Positions 36,224-46,724 are shown, counted from the first letter of the stretch. The stretch: 64,000 bases of DNA from Bradyrhizobium sp. AS23.2 (GCF_001908185.1 NZ_LGHM01000125.1:55644-119643), one strand, 5' to 3'. Notes: generated from the sequence alone by a model not told the origin. Numbers and translations are program-made.

Positions 36224-37684
36224 TCAGGAATACTGCATCACGCCGTCGTCGATCCGACCGAAGCGCAAGGAGACGATGTCGAGGGCGTAGTTCTGGTACA
36301 GCCGCCACGGCTGCTTCGACCCCTGCTTCGGCATCTTCGCGACCGAACGCTGAACGTAACCGGAGGTGAAATCGAGCGAAGGCTGTGCGGTGATCGTCGG
36401 ATCGTCATTGTGCGGCATGCATTGCCGGAAATTGTGCCGGTCCATGTAGTTGATGAGCCGGCAGACATATTCGCAGGTGAGATCGCATTTGAGCGTCCAC
36501 GACGCGTTGGTGTAGCCGAAGGCCGACGCCATGTTCGGCACGTCGGCATACATCATGCCTTTGTAGGTCAGCGTGCTGGCGAAATCGACGGCGCGGCCAT
36601 CGACGCTGACCTCGAGGCCGCCGACGACCTGGAGCACGAGCCCGGTCGCCGTCACGATGATGTCGGCCGCAAGCTCGCTGCCGTCCTTCAGACGGATGCC
36701 GTCATGGGTAAACGTGTCGATCTCGTTGGTGACGACGAAGGCGCGCTTTTCGCGGATCGCCTTGAACAGGTCGCCGTCCGGCACCAGGCACAGCCGCTGG
36801 TCCCAGGGATTGTAGCGCGGCGTGAAATGGGTCGCGACATCGTAGTCCGGGCCGAGCGCCATCTGAACGCCCTTGAGGACCAGCTCCTTGACCTTCGCAG
36901 GGCGGCGCCGGCTGAGCTGGAAGAAGAACATCCCCCACATCACGTTGCGCCAGCGGATCAGGTGGTAGGCGAGTCGCGCCGGAAGATTGCGGCGCAATTT
37001 ATTGGCGACGGGATCCTGCGCCGGACGCGACACCACATAGGTCGGCGAGCGCTGAAGCATGGTGACCTGCGCGGCTTTCCTGGCGAGCTCCGGCACCAGC
37101 GTCACCGCGGTCGCGCCGGAGCCGATCACAACGACGCGCTTGCCCGCGTAGTCGATGTCCTCGGTCCATTTCTGCGGATGCACGATGCGGCCGGCGAAAT
37201 CCGCCGCACCCTTGAACTCCGGCGTATAGCCCGCCTCGTATTTGTAATAGCCCGAGCACATGAACAGGAAATTGCAGGTGAAGCGCACGATGTCGGTCGC
37301 GCCCTCGCCCGTGATGCGCTCAGCCTCGACGGTCCAGCGTGCGTCCGGCGTCGACCACGCCGCGCGCTTGACGCGATGGCGGAAGCGAATGTGCTTCTCG
37401 ATGCCATTCTCGGCCGCGGTCTCGCGCACATAGTTCAGGATCTGCGGCCCGTCGGCGATCGCCTTTGGATCGGTCCACGGCTTGAACGAATAGCCGAGCG
37501 TGAACATGTCGCTGTCGGAGCGGATGCCGGGATAGCGGAACAGGTCCCAGGTGCCACCGATGCAGTCGCGACCCTCGAGGATGACGTAGCTCTTGCCCGG
37601 ACACTTGGTCTGAAGATGATAACCCGCGCCGATGCCGGACAGGCCGGCCCCGACAATAAGCACGTCGAAATGTTCTTGTTGCAT
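36224..37684 (-). CDS. flavin-containing monooxygenase (Baeyer-Villiger-like)
   Basis: 486 residues from ATG 37684, chosen for GGAGG six bases upstream; an in-frame TTG at 37702 is less likely. FAD motif VLIVGAGLSGIGAGYHL, the downstream GTWDLFRYPGIRSDSDM, and the NADPH motif VVVIGSGATAVTLVPELA. These belong to the class B flavoprotein monooxygenases that turn ketones to esters or oxidise S and N. Substrate unknown. It ends 20 bases from the end of the convergent MFS pseudogene. Confidence 0.9.
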   Translation of the reverse strand: MQQEHFDVLIVGAGLSGIGAGYHLQTKCPGKSYVILEGRDCIGGTWDLFRYPGIRSDSDMFTLGYSFKPWTDPKAIADGPQILNYVRETAAENGIEKHIRFRHRVKRAAWSTPDARWTVEAERITGEGATDIVRFTCNFLFMCSGYYKYEAGYTPEFKGAADFAGRIVHPQKWTEDIDYAGKRVVVIGSGATAVTLVPELARKAAQVTMLQRSPTYVVSRPAQDPVANKLRRNLPARLAYHLIRWRNVMWGMFFFQLSRRRPAKVKELVLKGVQMALGPDYDVATHFTPRYNPWDQRLCLVPDGDLFKAIREKRAFVVTNEIDTFTHDGIRLKDGSELAADIIVTATGLVLQVVGGLEVSVDGRAVDFASTLTYKGMMYADVPNMASAFGYTNASWTLKCDLTCEYVCRLINYMDRHNFRQCMPHNDDPTITAQPSLDFTSGYVQRSVAKMPKQGSKQPWRLYQNYALDIVSLRFGRIDDGVMQYS

Positions 37685-37791
37685 GCGTTCCTCCGCCGGC
37701 AAGGATTGTCCGACTGGCCACGCCGTTCGTCAACTGGCAATCGACACTCGACACAACCGTAACGAGACTGGCAAGGCGGCAGCCAAAACAA

Positions 37792-37819
37792 CGAAGCCCC
37801 GGATCGCTCCGGGGCTTCG
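37792..37819 (-). terminator. intrinsic terminator after ahcY
   Basis: Stem CGAAGCCCCGGA - TCGC - TCCGGGGCTTCG, 26 bases past the ahcY stop, followed on the minus strand by TTGTTTTGG. The stem core matches the terminators at 29166 and 31360. Confidence 0.85.
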
Positions 37820-37845
37820 CGTCGATCGTCGAACGAATTCAAGTC

Positions 37846-39267
37846 TCAGTAGCGGTAGTGGTCCGACTTGTACGGACCTTCCTGCTTCACGCCGATGTAG
37901 TCGGCCTGGTCCTTGCGCAGCTCGGTGAGCTTGACGCCGATCTTGGCGAGGTGCAGGCGCGCGACCTTCTCGTCGAGCGTCTTCGGCAGCACGTAGACCT
38001 TCTTCTCGTACTTGCCGTCCTTGTTGTTGGCCCAGAGCTCGATCTGCGCCAGCGTCTGGTTGGTGAAGGACGCCGACATCACGAAGGACGGATGGCCCAT
38101 GGCGTTACCGAGGTTCACTAGGCGGCCTTCGGACAGCATGATGATGCGATGCTTGTCGGGGAATTCGATCTCGTCGACCTGCGGCTTGATGTTGGTCCAC
38201 TTCAGATTGCGCAGAGAGGCAATCTGGATCTCGTTGTCGAAGTGGCCGATGTTGCAGACAATGGCCCGATCCTTCATCGCGCGCATGTGCTCGATGGTGA
38301 TGATATCCTTGTTGCCGGTCGCGGTGACGAAGATGTCGGCGCGGGGCGCGGCGTCTTCCATGGTCACGACCTCGTAGCCTTCCATCGCGGCCTGGAGCGC
38401 GCAGATCGGATCGACTTCCGACACCATCACGCGGCAGCCGGCCTGGCGCAGCGAAGCGGCCGAACCCTTGCCGACGTCGCCGAAGCCGGCGACCATCGCG
38501 ACCTTGCCCGACAGCATCACGTCGGTGCCGCGGCGGATGCCGTCAACCAGCGATTCACGGCAGCCATAGAGATTGTCGAACTTCGACTTCGTGACGCTGT
38601 CGTTGACGTTGATGGCGGGGAACAGCAGCGTGCCCTTGTTCGCCATCTCGTACAGGCGATGCACGCCCGTGGTGGTCTCTTCCGAGACGCCCTTGATGTT
38701 CTTGGCGATCTCGCCGAAGTAGCCCTTCGGCTTCTCCTTGAGCAGGCGCTTGACCAGCGCGTAGAAGATCTCCTCTTCCTCGGAGCCCGGCTTGTCGAGG
38801 AAGGCGGTGTCGCCGTTCTCGGCGCGGGCACCGGCATGCACCAGCATGGTGGCGTCGCCGCCGTCATCGAGGATCATGTTCGGCGTGCCGCCGCCATGCC
38901 AGTCGAACAGCTTTGCAGTGTAGTCCCAGTATTCGGTCAGCGTCTCGCCCTTGACGGCGAAGACGGGAATGCCGGCGGCAGCGATCGCGGCGGCGGCATG
39001 ATCCTGCGTCGAATAGATGTTGCAGGAGACCCAGCGGATGTCGGCGCCGAGAGCGGCGAGCGTCTCGATGAGCACGGCAGTCTGGATCGTCATGTGCAGG
39101 GAGCCGGCGATGCGCGCGCCCTTCAGCGGCTGCTTCGGGCCGAACTCTTCGCGGGTGGCCATCAGGCCGGGCATCTCGGTCTCGGCGAGCGAGATCTCCT
39201 TGCGGCCGAAATCGGCGAGCGAAATGTCCTTGACGATGTAATCGGTGAAGCCGGGCTTCGCGTTCAT
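37846..39267 (-). CDS. ahcY: adenosylhomocysteinase
   Basis: 473 residues, normal for the bacterial enzyme with its insert. Marks: SCNIYSTQDHAAAAIA, LDDGGDATMLVH, NVNDSVTKSKFDNLYGCRES, AGFGDVGKGSAASLRQAG (NAD) and the C-terminal KSDHYRY. It splits S-adenosylhomocysteine to adenosine and homocysteine, relieving product inhibition of methyltransferases. It follows metK by 123 bases on the same strand, with a palindromic repeat element between them. GGAGGTTCC lies ahead of the ATG. Confidence 0.96.
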   Translation of the reverse strand: MNAKPGFTDYIVKDISLADFGRKEISLAETEMPGLMATREEFGPKQPLKGARIAGSLHMTIQTAVLIETLAALGADIRWVSCNIYSTQDHAAAAIAAAGIPVFAVKGETLTEYWDYTAKLFDWHGGGTPNMILDDGGDATMLVHAGARAENGDTAFLDKPGSEEEEIFYALVKRLLKEKPKGYFGEIAKNIKGVSEETTTGVHRLYEMANKGTLLFPAINVNDSVTKSKFDNLYGCRESLVDGIRRGTDVMLSGKVAMVAGFGDVGKGSAASLRQAGCRVMVSEVDPICALQAAMEGYEVVTMEDAAPRADIFVTATGNKDIITIEHMRAMKDRAIVCNIGHFDNEIQIASLRNLKWTNIKPQVDEIEFPDKHRIIMLSEGRLVNLGNAMGHPSFVMSASFTNQTLAQIELWANNKDGKYEKKVYVLPKTLDEKVARLHLAKIGVKLTELRKDQADYIGVKQEGPYKSDHYRY

Positions 39268-39292
39268 TGCGGAGGTTCCTGTTTGTTTAACT

Positions 39293-39383
39293 CGTCATTC
39301 CGGGCGCTCGTGAAACGAGCGAACCCGGAATCTAGCGGTTCGAGATTCCGGGTTCACCGCTGTCGCGGCGCCCCGGAATGACG
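39293..39383. repeat. dispersed palindromic element (copy 1) between metK and ahcY
   Basis: Outer arms CGTCATTCCGGG and CCCCGGAATGACG, with an inner inverted repeat GAACCCGGAATC (39321-39332) and GATTCCGGGTTC (39344-39355). This nested 91-base structure is typical of REP-like elements in Bradyrhizobium spacers. A second, degraded copy is at 50140. It lies in the transcript between metK and ahcY and could fold in the mRNA. Confidence 0.85.
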
Positions 39384-39390
39384 TTGGTAA

Positions 39391-40587
<1,197 letters not shown>

Positions 40588-40602
40588 CAGTAACCCCTTG
40601 TC

Positions 40603-40619
40603 CCGCCGCTAGCCGGCGG
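40603..40619 (-). promoter_or_regulatory. short hairpin in the metK leader
   Basis: CCGCCG - CTAGC - CGGCGG in the 61-base spacer between the methyltransferase stop and metK start, just upstream of the metK ribosome site. No T-run follows. It could influence metK translation or end upstream transcription partly. It does not match any SAM riboswitch pattern I can recall. Confidence 0.35.
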
Positions 40620-40648
40620 TCGTTTGCGATGTTTAACCTTGGATTATG

Positions 40649-42004
40649 TCAATCACGCCGTCGCGAGATGACGTAGGACTCGTCGTAAAACCAGAGCCCG
40701 TTGTACTTTCGCAGCACGTCCCTGGCGGCATCCAGAGTGCGGCCGTTTTGAGTCATATCTGTCAATCGGTCGTCCTCGATTTGAGCGACATACACCGCCG
40801 CATTCCATGCTGCAAAGGCCGTCGAGGTTCCGATGGTACCCGTAACCTCGTTGGGCAGAGCTTCCATATCATACCTGAAGATCGAACGGTTGTCCGCGTA
40901 AGCATTAAAATTTAGGTCGCGGCCCAACGATCCGAGCTCGTACTTCACCGCGCGCAATAGCTCATGACGGCTGACCGAGAAAGGATTTTCTCCAGGCCAG
41001 ATCGCCTGAATCATTTCCATGCCCGGATCATGACCATGGGAGTGAATACCGATTAGGCGACCTCCGGGCCGAAGCGCCCGAGCCAAGGGCGCAATGATCC
41101 GCTTTGCCCGGAAATTGACCGAGGACAGGGCGCGGTATGGCTGGGATGCAATAACGAGGTCGAAATTGGCCTCGGTCTGGCCCGGCCGTGGAATGGTCGA
41201 ATCCAGCAGGAACTTGTGGTCCTCGCGATAAAGCACCAGAACGACGGGCCGCTCATACAGCGGCATGGCCGTGCGCGGGCTGATCGCGGCGCGCCAGTTC
41301 TGCTCCAGGAATGGCCGGAGCTCGGCGATCTGCTGCTCGAACTCTCCCGACGAGGCGCCCCGCAATGGGACCTCGTGCCAGACGGTGGCGGCCGCCGCAG
41401 CAGGCGATGCCGGCGTCAGCCAAGGCGCTTCCGAGTAGAACATGTTGGTGAAGACGAATACCGACGCCGGATGCTCGAAAATGCGGTCCGGCACCTTCTC
41501 CAGCGTCAGGCGCAGATCCTCGAGACTGAGCTCCTTGCCGGCGACATAGAACGGCATGTTTGGATAGCGCTGGTGCGTGGCACGCAGCACCCGCGCCAGC
41601 ACCGTGCCGTCGCCGACGCCCGCGTCGAATATCCGCAGTGCCGGCGGGCGCGGATGGATGGTGGCAAGCTCCAGCGCGACGCGATCGGCGATGACCCGCT
41701 TCTCGCTGCAGGTGTGGACGAACAGCAGGTATTTCTGCCGGTTCTCGAAGAAACGGAAATTGCCGCGCGGATCGCGCTTTTCCGGAGGCACCTGAAGTCC
41801 CCGCGACGGCGGCATGCCGCCGGTCATCGATGCCGCCATATAGGCCTGGATCCGCTCCAGCGTGTCGATGGTGATGCGCTTTCCCTCGCGGAGACGGTTC
41901 ACCAGCTTCCCATCGTTCACCGCGCGCCGGCCAAACGTCGATTCCGCCATGTCCGCCTTGCGGCAGAACTCGGTGATTTGGCTCAGGATTTCGTCGTTCT
42001 TCAT
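40649..42004 (-). CDS. HTH domain fused to a class I SAM-dependent methyltransferase-like domain
   Basis: 451 residues from ATG 42004. Residues 1-60 look like a helix-turn-helix of the phage repressor or XRE type (ILSQITEFCRKADMAEST, VNDGKLVNRLREGKRITIDT). The rest has a Rossmann methyltransferase-like core: IFDAGVGDGTVLARVL (SAM motif I) and, after about 150 residues, FDLVIASQPYRALSSVNF and LRPGGRLIGIHSHGHD. It lies 61 bases ahead of metK on the same strand. The family looks conserved in this position in Bradyrhizobium from memory, but no function is known. A SAM-sensing regulator or a methyltransferase with an operator-binding domain are both possible. Confidence 0.8.
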   Translation of the reverse strand: MKNDEILSQITEFCRKADMAESTFGRRAVNDGKLVNRLREGKRITIDTLERIQAYMAASMTGGMPPSRGLQVPPEKRDPRGNFRFFENRQKYLLFVHTCSEKRVIADRVALELATIHPRPPALRIFDAGVGDGTVLARVLRATHQRYPNMPFYVAGKELSLEDLRLTLEKVPDRIFEHPASVFVFTNMFYSEAPWLTPASPAAAAATVWHEVPLRGASSGEFEQQIAELRPFLEQNWRAAISPRTAMPLYERPVVLVLYREDHKFLLDSTIPRPGQTEANFDLVIASQPYRALSSVNFRAKRIIAPLARALRPGGRLIGIHSHGHDPGMEMIQAIWPGENPFSVSRHELLRAVKYELGSLGRDLNFNAYADNRSIFRYDMEALPNEVTGTIGTSTAFAAWNAAVYVAQIEDDRLTDMTQNGRTLDAARDVLRKYNGLWFYDESYVISRRRD

Positions 42005-42169
42005 CGGTGGGAAGCGGTGGGCAGCAATGTTGGGACCCACCCACTAGCAAATTCTGCCCACTGGGGGAATACCCCTCCTGCTTGACTCCACTTCCAATGA
42101 CGAGAGCGTGAACCCCGACGCTCCGCCGGGCAACAAACAAGCGCTTCTCCTCTTTACGGAACCAGCGCC

Positions 42170-43882
42170 ATGCGCCGTCTGCTCGCCGCGATCTGCCTGC
42201 TCGCCGCAACCCTGTGGTCGGTCCCGGCATACACGCAGGCGCGCAGCCAGCTTGGGCCGCTCTGCACCACCGACACCACGCCAGCGGACAAGATGATCGA
42301 CGCCTGCAACAAGATCCTTGCGCTGAAGGTGTTCAGGGGAGAGCAGCTCGCGACGATCTACTTCTGGCGCGCGGTCGGGTGGAACAAGAAGGGCGATTAC
42401 GCGAAGGTCATCGCAGACGCCACGGAAGCGATCCGGCTGCAGCCGAGCCAGGCGGCCTACAATCTCAGGGGATCGGCCTATTACGACAAGGGCGACTACG
42501 ACATCGCAATCGCCGATTTCGACGATGCGCTGAAGCTCGGGCCGCCGAGCGGCATCATCTTCCACAATCGCGGCAATGCCTGGCGCAGCAAGGGCGACTA
42601 CGCCAAGGCGATCGCCGACTACGATACCACGATCAAGATGCAGCCGGACTCGGCGTTCTCGTACCAGAACCGCGGCATCGCGAAGAAGGCACTCGGCGAC
42701 CTCGACGGCGCGCTCGCCGACATCAACCAGGCCATCAGGCTCGACCCGACGCTGCCGCAGCCGCTGATCAGCCGCACTACGATCTGGCGCGCAAAAGGCG
42801 ATCTCGACCGTGCCATTGCCGATGGCAGCGAAGCGATACGGCTCGCAAAGGAGAAGCCACCCGTCAACATCATGACGCCGCCGAACAGCGTGCTGATCTC
42901 GGGCTACATCCATCGTGCGCTGGCCTATGAGGCGAAAGGCGACTACGCGCATGCGAAGGACGACTACAATGCGACGCTCGCGATCGTCGCGTCAGATGCT
43001 GGCAGCAAGGCCAACCAGGCCACCGCAAAGGTGCGGCTGTCGCTGCTGACGGACGCAGCCGCGTCGATCCCACGCGATGCACCGTCGCCGACGACGCAGC
43101 CGGCATCGGCCGGACAGCCGACGGGCACAGCGCCAGCGCCCTCGCCTGCCCCGGCTACTCCAGGCAAGCACATGGCGCTGGTGATCGGCAACGGCGCCTA
43201 TGCGCACGTCAAGGCGCTGCCCAACCCACCCAACGACGCGCGCGCCGTCGCGAAGAGCCTGCGCGACATCGGCTTCACCGTGTCGGAAGGTGTCGATCTC
43301 AACCGCATCGCGATGAGGAAGGTGACGCGCGACTTCCTGCGCGAGGCGGCGCGGGCGCAAGTTGCGGTGGTCTACTATGCCGGCCACGGCGTCCAGGTCG
43401 ACGGCCGCAACTATCTCATTCCCGTCGACGTGGAGCTGAAGGCCGGCAGCAGCATGACGGAGGCGATGATCGACATGGATACGATCATGGCCGGTCTCGA
43501 CGACCAGGTCCGCACCAACATCCTGATCTTCGATGCCTGCCGCAACAATCCGATGGCGCAGCAGGTCGCCTCCGACGGCAGCAATCGCGGGATCGAGGGC
43601 GCCCCGGGCCTCGCCGCGCCGGCGAGCCTGGGTGCCGGCGCGACACTGGGCGCAGGCACGCTGATCGCCTTCGCGACCGCACCGGGACAGGTTGCGCTCG
43701 ACGGCGAAGGCGCCAATTCACCGTTCTCCGCCGCCCTCTCCCGTCATCTCGTCACACCGGGCCTGGAGGTGCAGCAGATGCTGACGCGGGTGCGGGCCGA
43801 GGTCGTCTCGAGCACGAAGAACAAGCAAGTGCCGTGGTCGAACTCGTCGCTGCTGGGCGAGGTCTATCTGGCGGAGAAGTGA
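42170..43882 (+). CDS. exported TPR and caspase-domain (metacaspase-like) protein
   Basis: 570 residues. Signal peptide (RRLLAAICLLAATLWSVPAYTQA), at least five TPR units between about 60 and 250 (KGDYAKVIADATEAIRLQP, KGDYDIAIADFDDALKLGP, KGDYAKAIADYDTTIKMQP), a Pro/Thr linker, then a caspase-like domain (about 340-570) with the catalytic His in YYAGHGVQVDG and Cys in ILIFDACRNNP. Caspase-fold peptidases of this kind cleave after basic residues or act in signalling; the substrate is unknown. The export signal places it in the periplasm. It is divergent from the HTH-methyltransferase gene across 165 bases. Confidence 0.9.
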   Translation: MRRLLAAICLLAATLWSVPAYTQARSQLGPLCTTDTTPADKMIDACNKILALKVFRGEQLATIYFWRAVGWNKKGDYAKVIADATEAIRLQPSQAAYNLRGSAYYDKGDYDIAIADFDDALKLGPPSGIIFHNRGNAWRSKGDYAKAIADYDTTIKMQPDSAFSYQNRGIAKKALGDLDGALADINQAIRLDPTLPQPLISRTTIWRAKGDLDRAIADGSEAIRLAKEKPPVNIMTPPNSVLISGYIHRALAYEAKGDYAHAKDDYNATLAIVASDAGSKANQATAKVRLSLLTDAAASIPRDAPSPTTQPASAGQPTGTAPAPSPAPATPGKHMALVIGNGAYAHVKALPNPPNDARAVAKSLRDIGFTVSEGVDLNRIAMRKVTRDFLREAARAQVAVVYYAGHGVQVDGRNYLIPVDVELKAGSSMTEAMIDMDTIMAGLDDQVRTNILIFDACRNNPMAQQVASDGSNRGIEGAPGLAAPASLGAGATLGAGTLIAFATAPGQVALDGEGANSPFSAALSRHLVTPGLEVQQMLTRVRAEVVSSTKNKQVPWSNSSLLGEVYLAEK

Positions 43883-44140
43883 GGGCGAGCTTGCATCGTC
43901 CCTCCAGAGCGCCTAGCCCGATGAGCACCGCCGGGAACAAGCAGTCCCGCATCGCTACCACTCATCCGGTTACGATTGCGGTTCTAGCGAGCGTGCTGAC
44001 ATCCCGCGTCAGCACGCTAAAATTGCAACAGCCGGCGAAATAGTCGAACGCAACCTGAGGCTGCTCTGTCCTACCGCATATCGTTATCCTATAATGCCAG
44101 CAACACCAACTCGTTGGTGGACTGATTGCTGGGGGAACTT

Positions 44141-44416
44141 GTGGGAAAATTCGTTGCCGCTGTCGGCACCGCCCTCTCCGTCATATTCGGACCACAACCT
44201 GGCTTCCCGCAAGGTGCACCATCGAGCGAAGCAGCGCTCAAGGCGGAGCCCGCCGCCGCGTTTGCGGTCCATCGGTGGGCAAGATCGCAAGATTACGGCG
44301 CGCCACTCCAGACCAAGCGCGAACATGGCAGCGCCTGTCTCGCGCTCGCAGCGCTGCTCGCGGTCATGACCGACGAGATCCACGAGATGCTGGGGCCAAT
44401 GACGCGGCCGGGTTAG
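44141..44416 (+). CDS. possible small hypothetical protein (91 aa)
   Basis: A GTG at 44141 with GGGGGAA five bases upstream opens a frame starting VGKFVAAVGTALSVIFG and ending LGPMTRPG. A hydrophobic N-terminus, a Cys-containing segment (SACLALAALLAVMTDEI) with amphipathic character. A TTG at 44126 is also in frame. No family recognised. Support is the ribosome site and closeness (16 bases) to the acyltransferase gene. The antisense frame over the same bases lacks a start context. Confidence 0.4.
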   Translation: MGKFVAAVGTALSVIFGPQPGFPQGAPSSEAALKAEPAAAFAVHRWARSQDYGAPLQTKREHGSACLALAALLAVMTDEIHEMLGPMTRPG

Positions 44417-44432
44417 CCGAGGCAATATCGTC

Positions 44433-45548
44433 ATGCCGAAAACGTCGACATTGCCGGAGGCCCAGAAGCTTCTGGGACTGGAGGGGTTGCGCTTCCTTGC
44501 AACCGTCGCCGTCCTGTTGTGGCACTATCAGCACTTCGCCTTCGCTGCCGGCCCCCGCGTCAATCTCACCAGAAGCGAGCTGCCGTTCTACCACGCTCTG
44601 TTCCCATTCTATGAGGCCGGCGAGTACGGCGTCTGGTTTTTCTGGTGCATCTCGGGCTTCATCTTCTTCTGGAAGTATCGCGCCGTCGTTGCCGATCGCA
44701 CGATCGACGGCAGAACCTTCTTCGTGTACAGGCTGTCGCGACTCTACCCGCTCCATATCGCGACGTTGCTGCTGGTTGCCGTGCTGCAGCCGATCTATTT
44801 CGCGCAGCATGGCTTCTACTTCGTCTATCAGAACAACGATGTCCCGCACTTCGTCGCGCAGCTGTTCATGGCGAGCGACTGGCTGCCGCCACGCAGCGAA
44901 AGCTTCAACGGGCCGATCTGGTCGGTCTCGGTCGAGATCCTGGATTATGCGATCTTCTTCCTAGCGCTGCGCTTTGTGACCGCATCCCCGCTGCTCAATC
45001 TGGTCGTGATCCTCGCCGCAATCACGTTCGGTACCCAGGTCGGAACCAGCCTGGCTTTCTTCTATGCAGGCGGGCTTGCCGCCATGGCCCGGCAGGCCGT
45101 CGCCTTTTCCCAGCATCGACGGATGTTGGAAGCGATGGCCGGGTGTGCCGCCATCGCGATGCCGGCGGCGCTCTGGCTGGCGGACATCGAGCTCGTTCCG
45201 GTCGCCGGACCGCTGCTGCTGACCTACGCGCCGATCCTGTTGTTCTGCTGCTCGGGCCAGCTGATCTTGCCGCGACGGATCGAGACATTGCTGGAGGTGG
45301 CCGGCAATATGACCTACTCCTGCTATCTCCTGCACTTCCCCATCCAGCTCGTCATCGCACTCGCCTGCGCCGCCATGCAGCGACCGATTCCCTATGGCAA
45401 TCACCTGTTCTGGGCGGCCTTCGTGCTGCCGACGCTCGTCGCCTCGTACCTCACCTATCGCTGGTTCGAGGCGCCGGCGCAGCGGCTGATCCGCGACACT
45501 CTGCTGCACAAAAAAGAAGCGGGGCGGACAAGTCCGGCCCCGCTCTGA
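44433..45548 (+). CDS. acyltransferase family protein (OafA/YrhL type, Acyl_transf_3)
   Basis: 371 residues with about ten membrane segments. Family marks: LGLEGLRFLATVAVLLWHYQHF with the catalytic His, FFWCISGFIFFWKYR, FVYRLSRLYPLHIATLL, NGPIWSVSVEI and the C-terminal YRWFEAPAQRLIR. These integral membrane enzymes move acetyl or other acyl groups to O-antigen, peptidoglycan or exopolysaccharide sugars. It could decorate the glycan made in the 8-29 kb region, but no local partner proves that. Its last codons contain a terminator acting on the opposite strand. Confidence 0.88.
   Translation: MPKTSTLPEAQKLLGLEGLRFLATVAVLLWHYQHFAFAAGPRVNLTRSELPFYHALFPFYEAGEYGVWFFWCISGFIFFWKYRAVVADRTIDGRTFFVYRLSRLYPLHIATLLLVAVLQPIYFAQHGFYFVYQNNDVPHFVAQLFMASDWLPPRSESFNGPIWSVSVEILDYAIFFLALRFVTASPLLNLVVILAAITFGTQVGTSLAFFYAGGLAAMARQAVAFSQHRRMLEAMAGCAAIAMPAALWLADIELVPVAGPLLLTYAPILLFCCSGQLILPRRIETLLEVAGNMTYSCYLLHFPIQLVIALACAAMQRPIPYGNHLFWAAFVLPTLVASYLTYRWFEAPAQRLIRDTLLHKKEAGRTSPAPL
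45508..45544 (-). terminator. intrinsic terminator of the liv-MetE-like operon, inside the acyltransferase 3' end
   Basis: Read on the minus strand: AGCGGGGCCGGA - CTTG - TCCGCCCCGCT, with one bulge, followed by TCTTTTTTG. It lies 62 bases beyond the stop of the MetE-like gene, within the last codons of the convergent acyltransferase. Confidence 0.75.
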
Positions 45549-45605
45549 TGTCGCCGATCTTGCAGCTCTGATGCCTCGCTTACGCGATGCCCCGGCTGCG
45601 CCGGA

Positions 45606-46724
45606 TCACTGCCCCCACACTTCCTTGGCGATCTCGACCGCGAGGCTGAGCTTGGCCCATTGCTCTTCCTCGGAGAGGATATTGCCCTCTTCCGTCGAAG
45701 CAAAACCGCACTGCGGAGACAGCGCGAGCTGCTCCAGAGGCGCGAATTTTGAGGCCTCCTCCAGACGGCGCTTGATGTCGTCCTTCTTCTCGAGCTCGCC
45801 GAACTTCGAGGTGATGACGCCGACCACGACGACCTTGTTGCCCTTGGGCAGGAAGCGCAGCGGCTCGAAGCCTCCGGCGCGGTCGCTGTCGTATTCGAGG
45901 AAGTAGCCATCGTAGTTCGTACCGGCGAGCATGGTCTCGGCGACTGGCTCGTAGCCGCCCGAGGAGATCCAGGTCGAACGGAAATTGCCGCGGCAGACGT
46001 GGGTCGTCACCACCATGTCGGCGGGCTTCTCGGCCAGCGCGTAGTTGATGATGCGCGCGTAGATCTGCTGGAGGCCGTCCGGATTGTCGCCGCGCTCGCG
46101 CGCCTTCTGCAATTCGTCCTGCGAGCAGAGATAGGCCCATACGGTGTCGTCAAATTGGAGATAGCGGCAGCCGGCGTCGTAGAACGCCTTGACGGCCTTG
46201 CGGTAGGTCTTGCCGAGGTCCTCGTAGAAGGCGTCGAGATCGGGATAGACGTCCTTGGAGATCGACTTGCGGCCGCCGCGGAAGTGCAGCACCGCGGGCG
46301 ACGGGATCGTCATCTTGGCGGTGACGTGGGCCTGGTCCGCGCACTTCTTCAGGAAACGAAAGTGATCCAGCATCGGATGGTCGTCGGGGAAGTCGAGCTT
46401 GCCGATCACGCGCACGGCGTCGTGACGGGTCTGCACGCCCGTGAACTGGATGCCGGTGTCGGGGTGAAACATCTCGCAGCCGGTGAGCTTGGCCAGGAAG
46501 TCGAAATGCCACCAGGAGCGGCGGAACTCGCCGTCCGTCGCGAGCTTCAGGCCGACTGAGGCCTGCTTGTGCACGACCTTCTCGATCTCCATGTCCTCGA
46601 TCTTGCGCAGATCGTCGGCCGAGATCTCGCCCTTCTCGAGCCTGGCGCGGGCTTCCTTGATCTTGGCGGGGCGCAGGAGGCTGCCGACCTCGTCGGCGCG
46701 GAAGGGGGCTTTGGTTCGCTGCAT
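45606..46724 (-). CDS. MetE C-terminal-like, cobalamin-independent methyltransferase
   Basis: 372 residues, the length of the stand-alone MetE C-domain group (YxjG/YxjH-like). It keeps the TIM-barrel zinc-site pattern: His/Cys in VVTTHVCRGNFRST and Cys in LSPQCGFAST, plus FRADEVGSLLRP and DGEFRRSWWHFDF at the N-terminus. Related proteins transfer methyl groups to homocysteine or other thiols, or, in epoxyalkane:coenzyme M transferase, add a thiol to an epoxide. It lacks the N-terminal folate-binding half of MetE. It follows livF by 19 bases, so it is probably the last gene of livKHMGF and may act on the imported compound. Confidence 0.87.
   Translation of the reverse strand: MQRTKAPFRADEVGSLLRPAKIKEARARLEKGEISADDLRKIEDMEIEKVVHKQASVGLKLATDGEFRRSWWHFDFLAKLTGCEMFHPDTGIQFTGVQTRHDAVRVIGKLDFPDDHPMLDHFRFLKKCADQAHVTAKMTIPSPAVLHFRGGRKSISKDVYPDLDAFYEDLGKTYRKAVKAFYDAGCRYLQFDDTVWAYLCSQDELQKARERGDNPDGLQQIYARIINYALAEKPADMVVTTHVCRGNFRSTWISSGGYEPVAETMLAGTNYDGYFLEYDSDRAGGFEPLRFLPKGNKVVVVGVITSKFGELEKKDDIKRRLEEASKFAPLEQLALSPQCGFASTEEGNILSEEEQWAKLSLAVEIAKEVWGQ

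Noticed and set aside
35942..37762. 606-codon plus-strand open frame
   Set aside because: It is antisense to the flavin monooxygenase, whose FAD and NADPH motifs make it the real gene.
40588..40648. SAM riboswitch upstream of metK
   Set aside because: The 61-base leader has only a short 6-bp hairpin, with no pseudoknot or conserved core of SAM-II, SAM-V or SAM/SAH types as I remember them.
44084..44434. 116-codon minus-strand frame
   Set aside because: No ribosome site or family match, and it overlaps a plus-strand frame with a better start context and the acyltransferase start.
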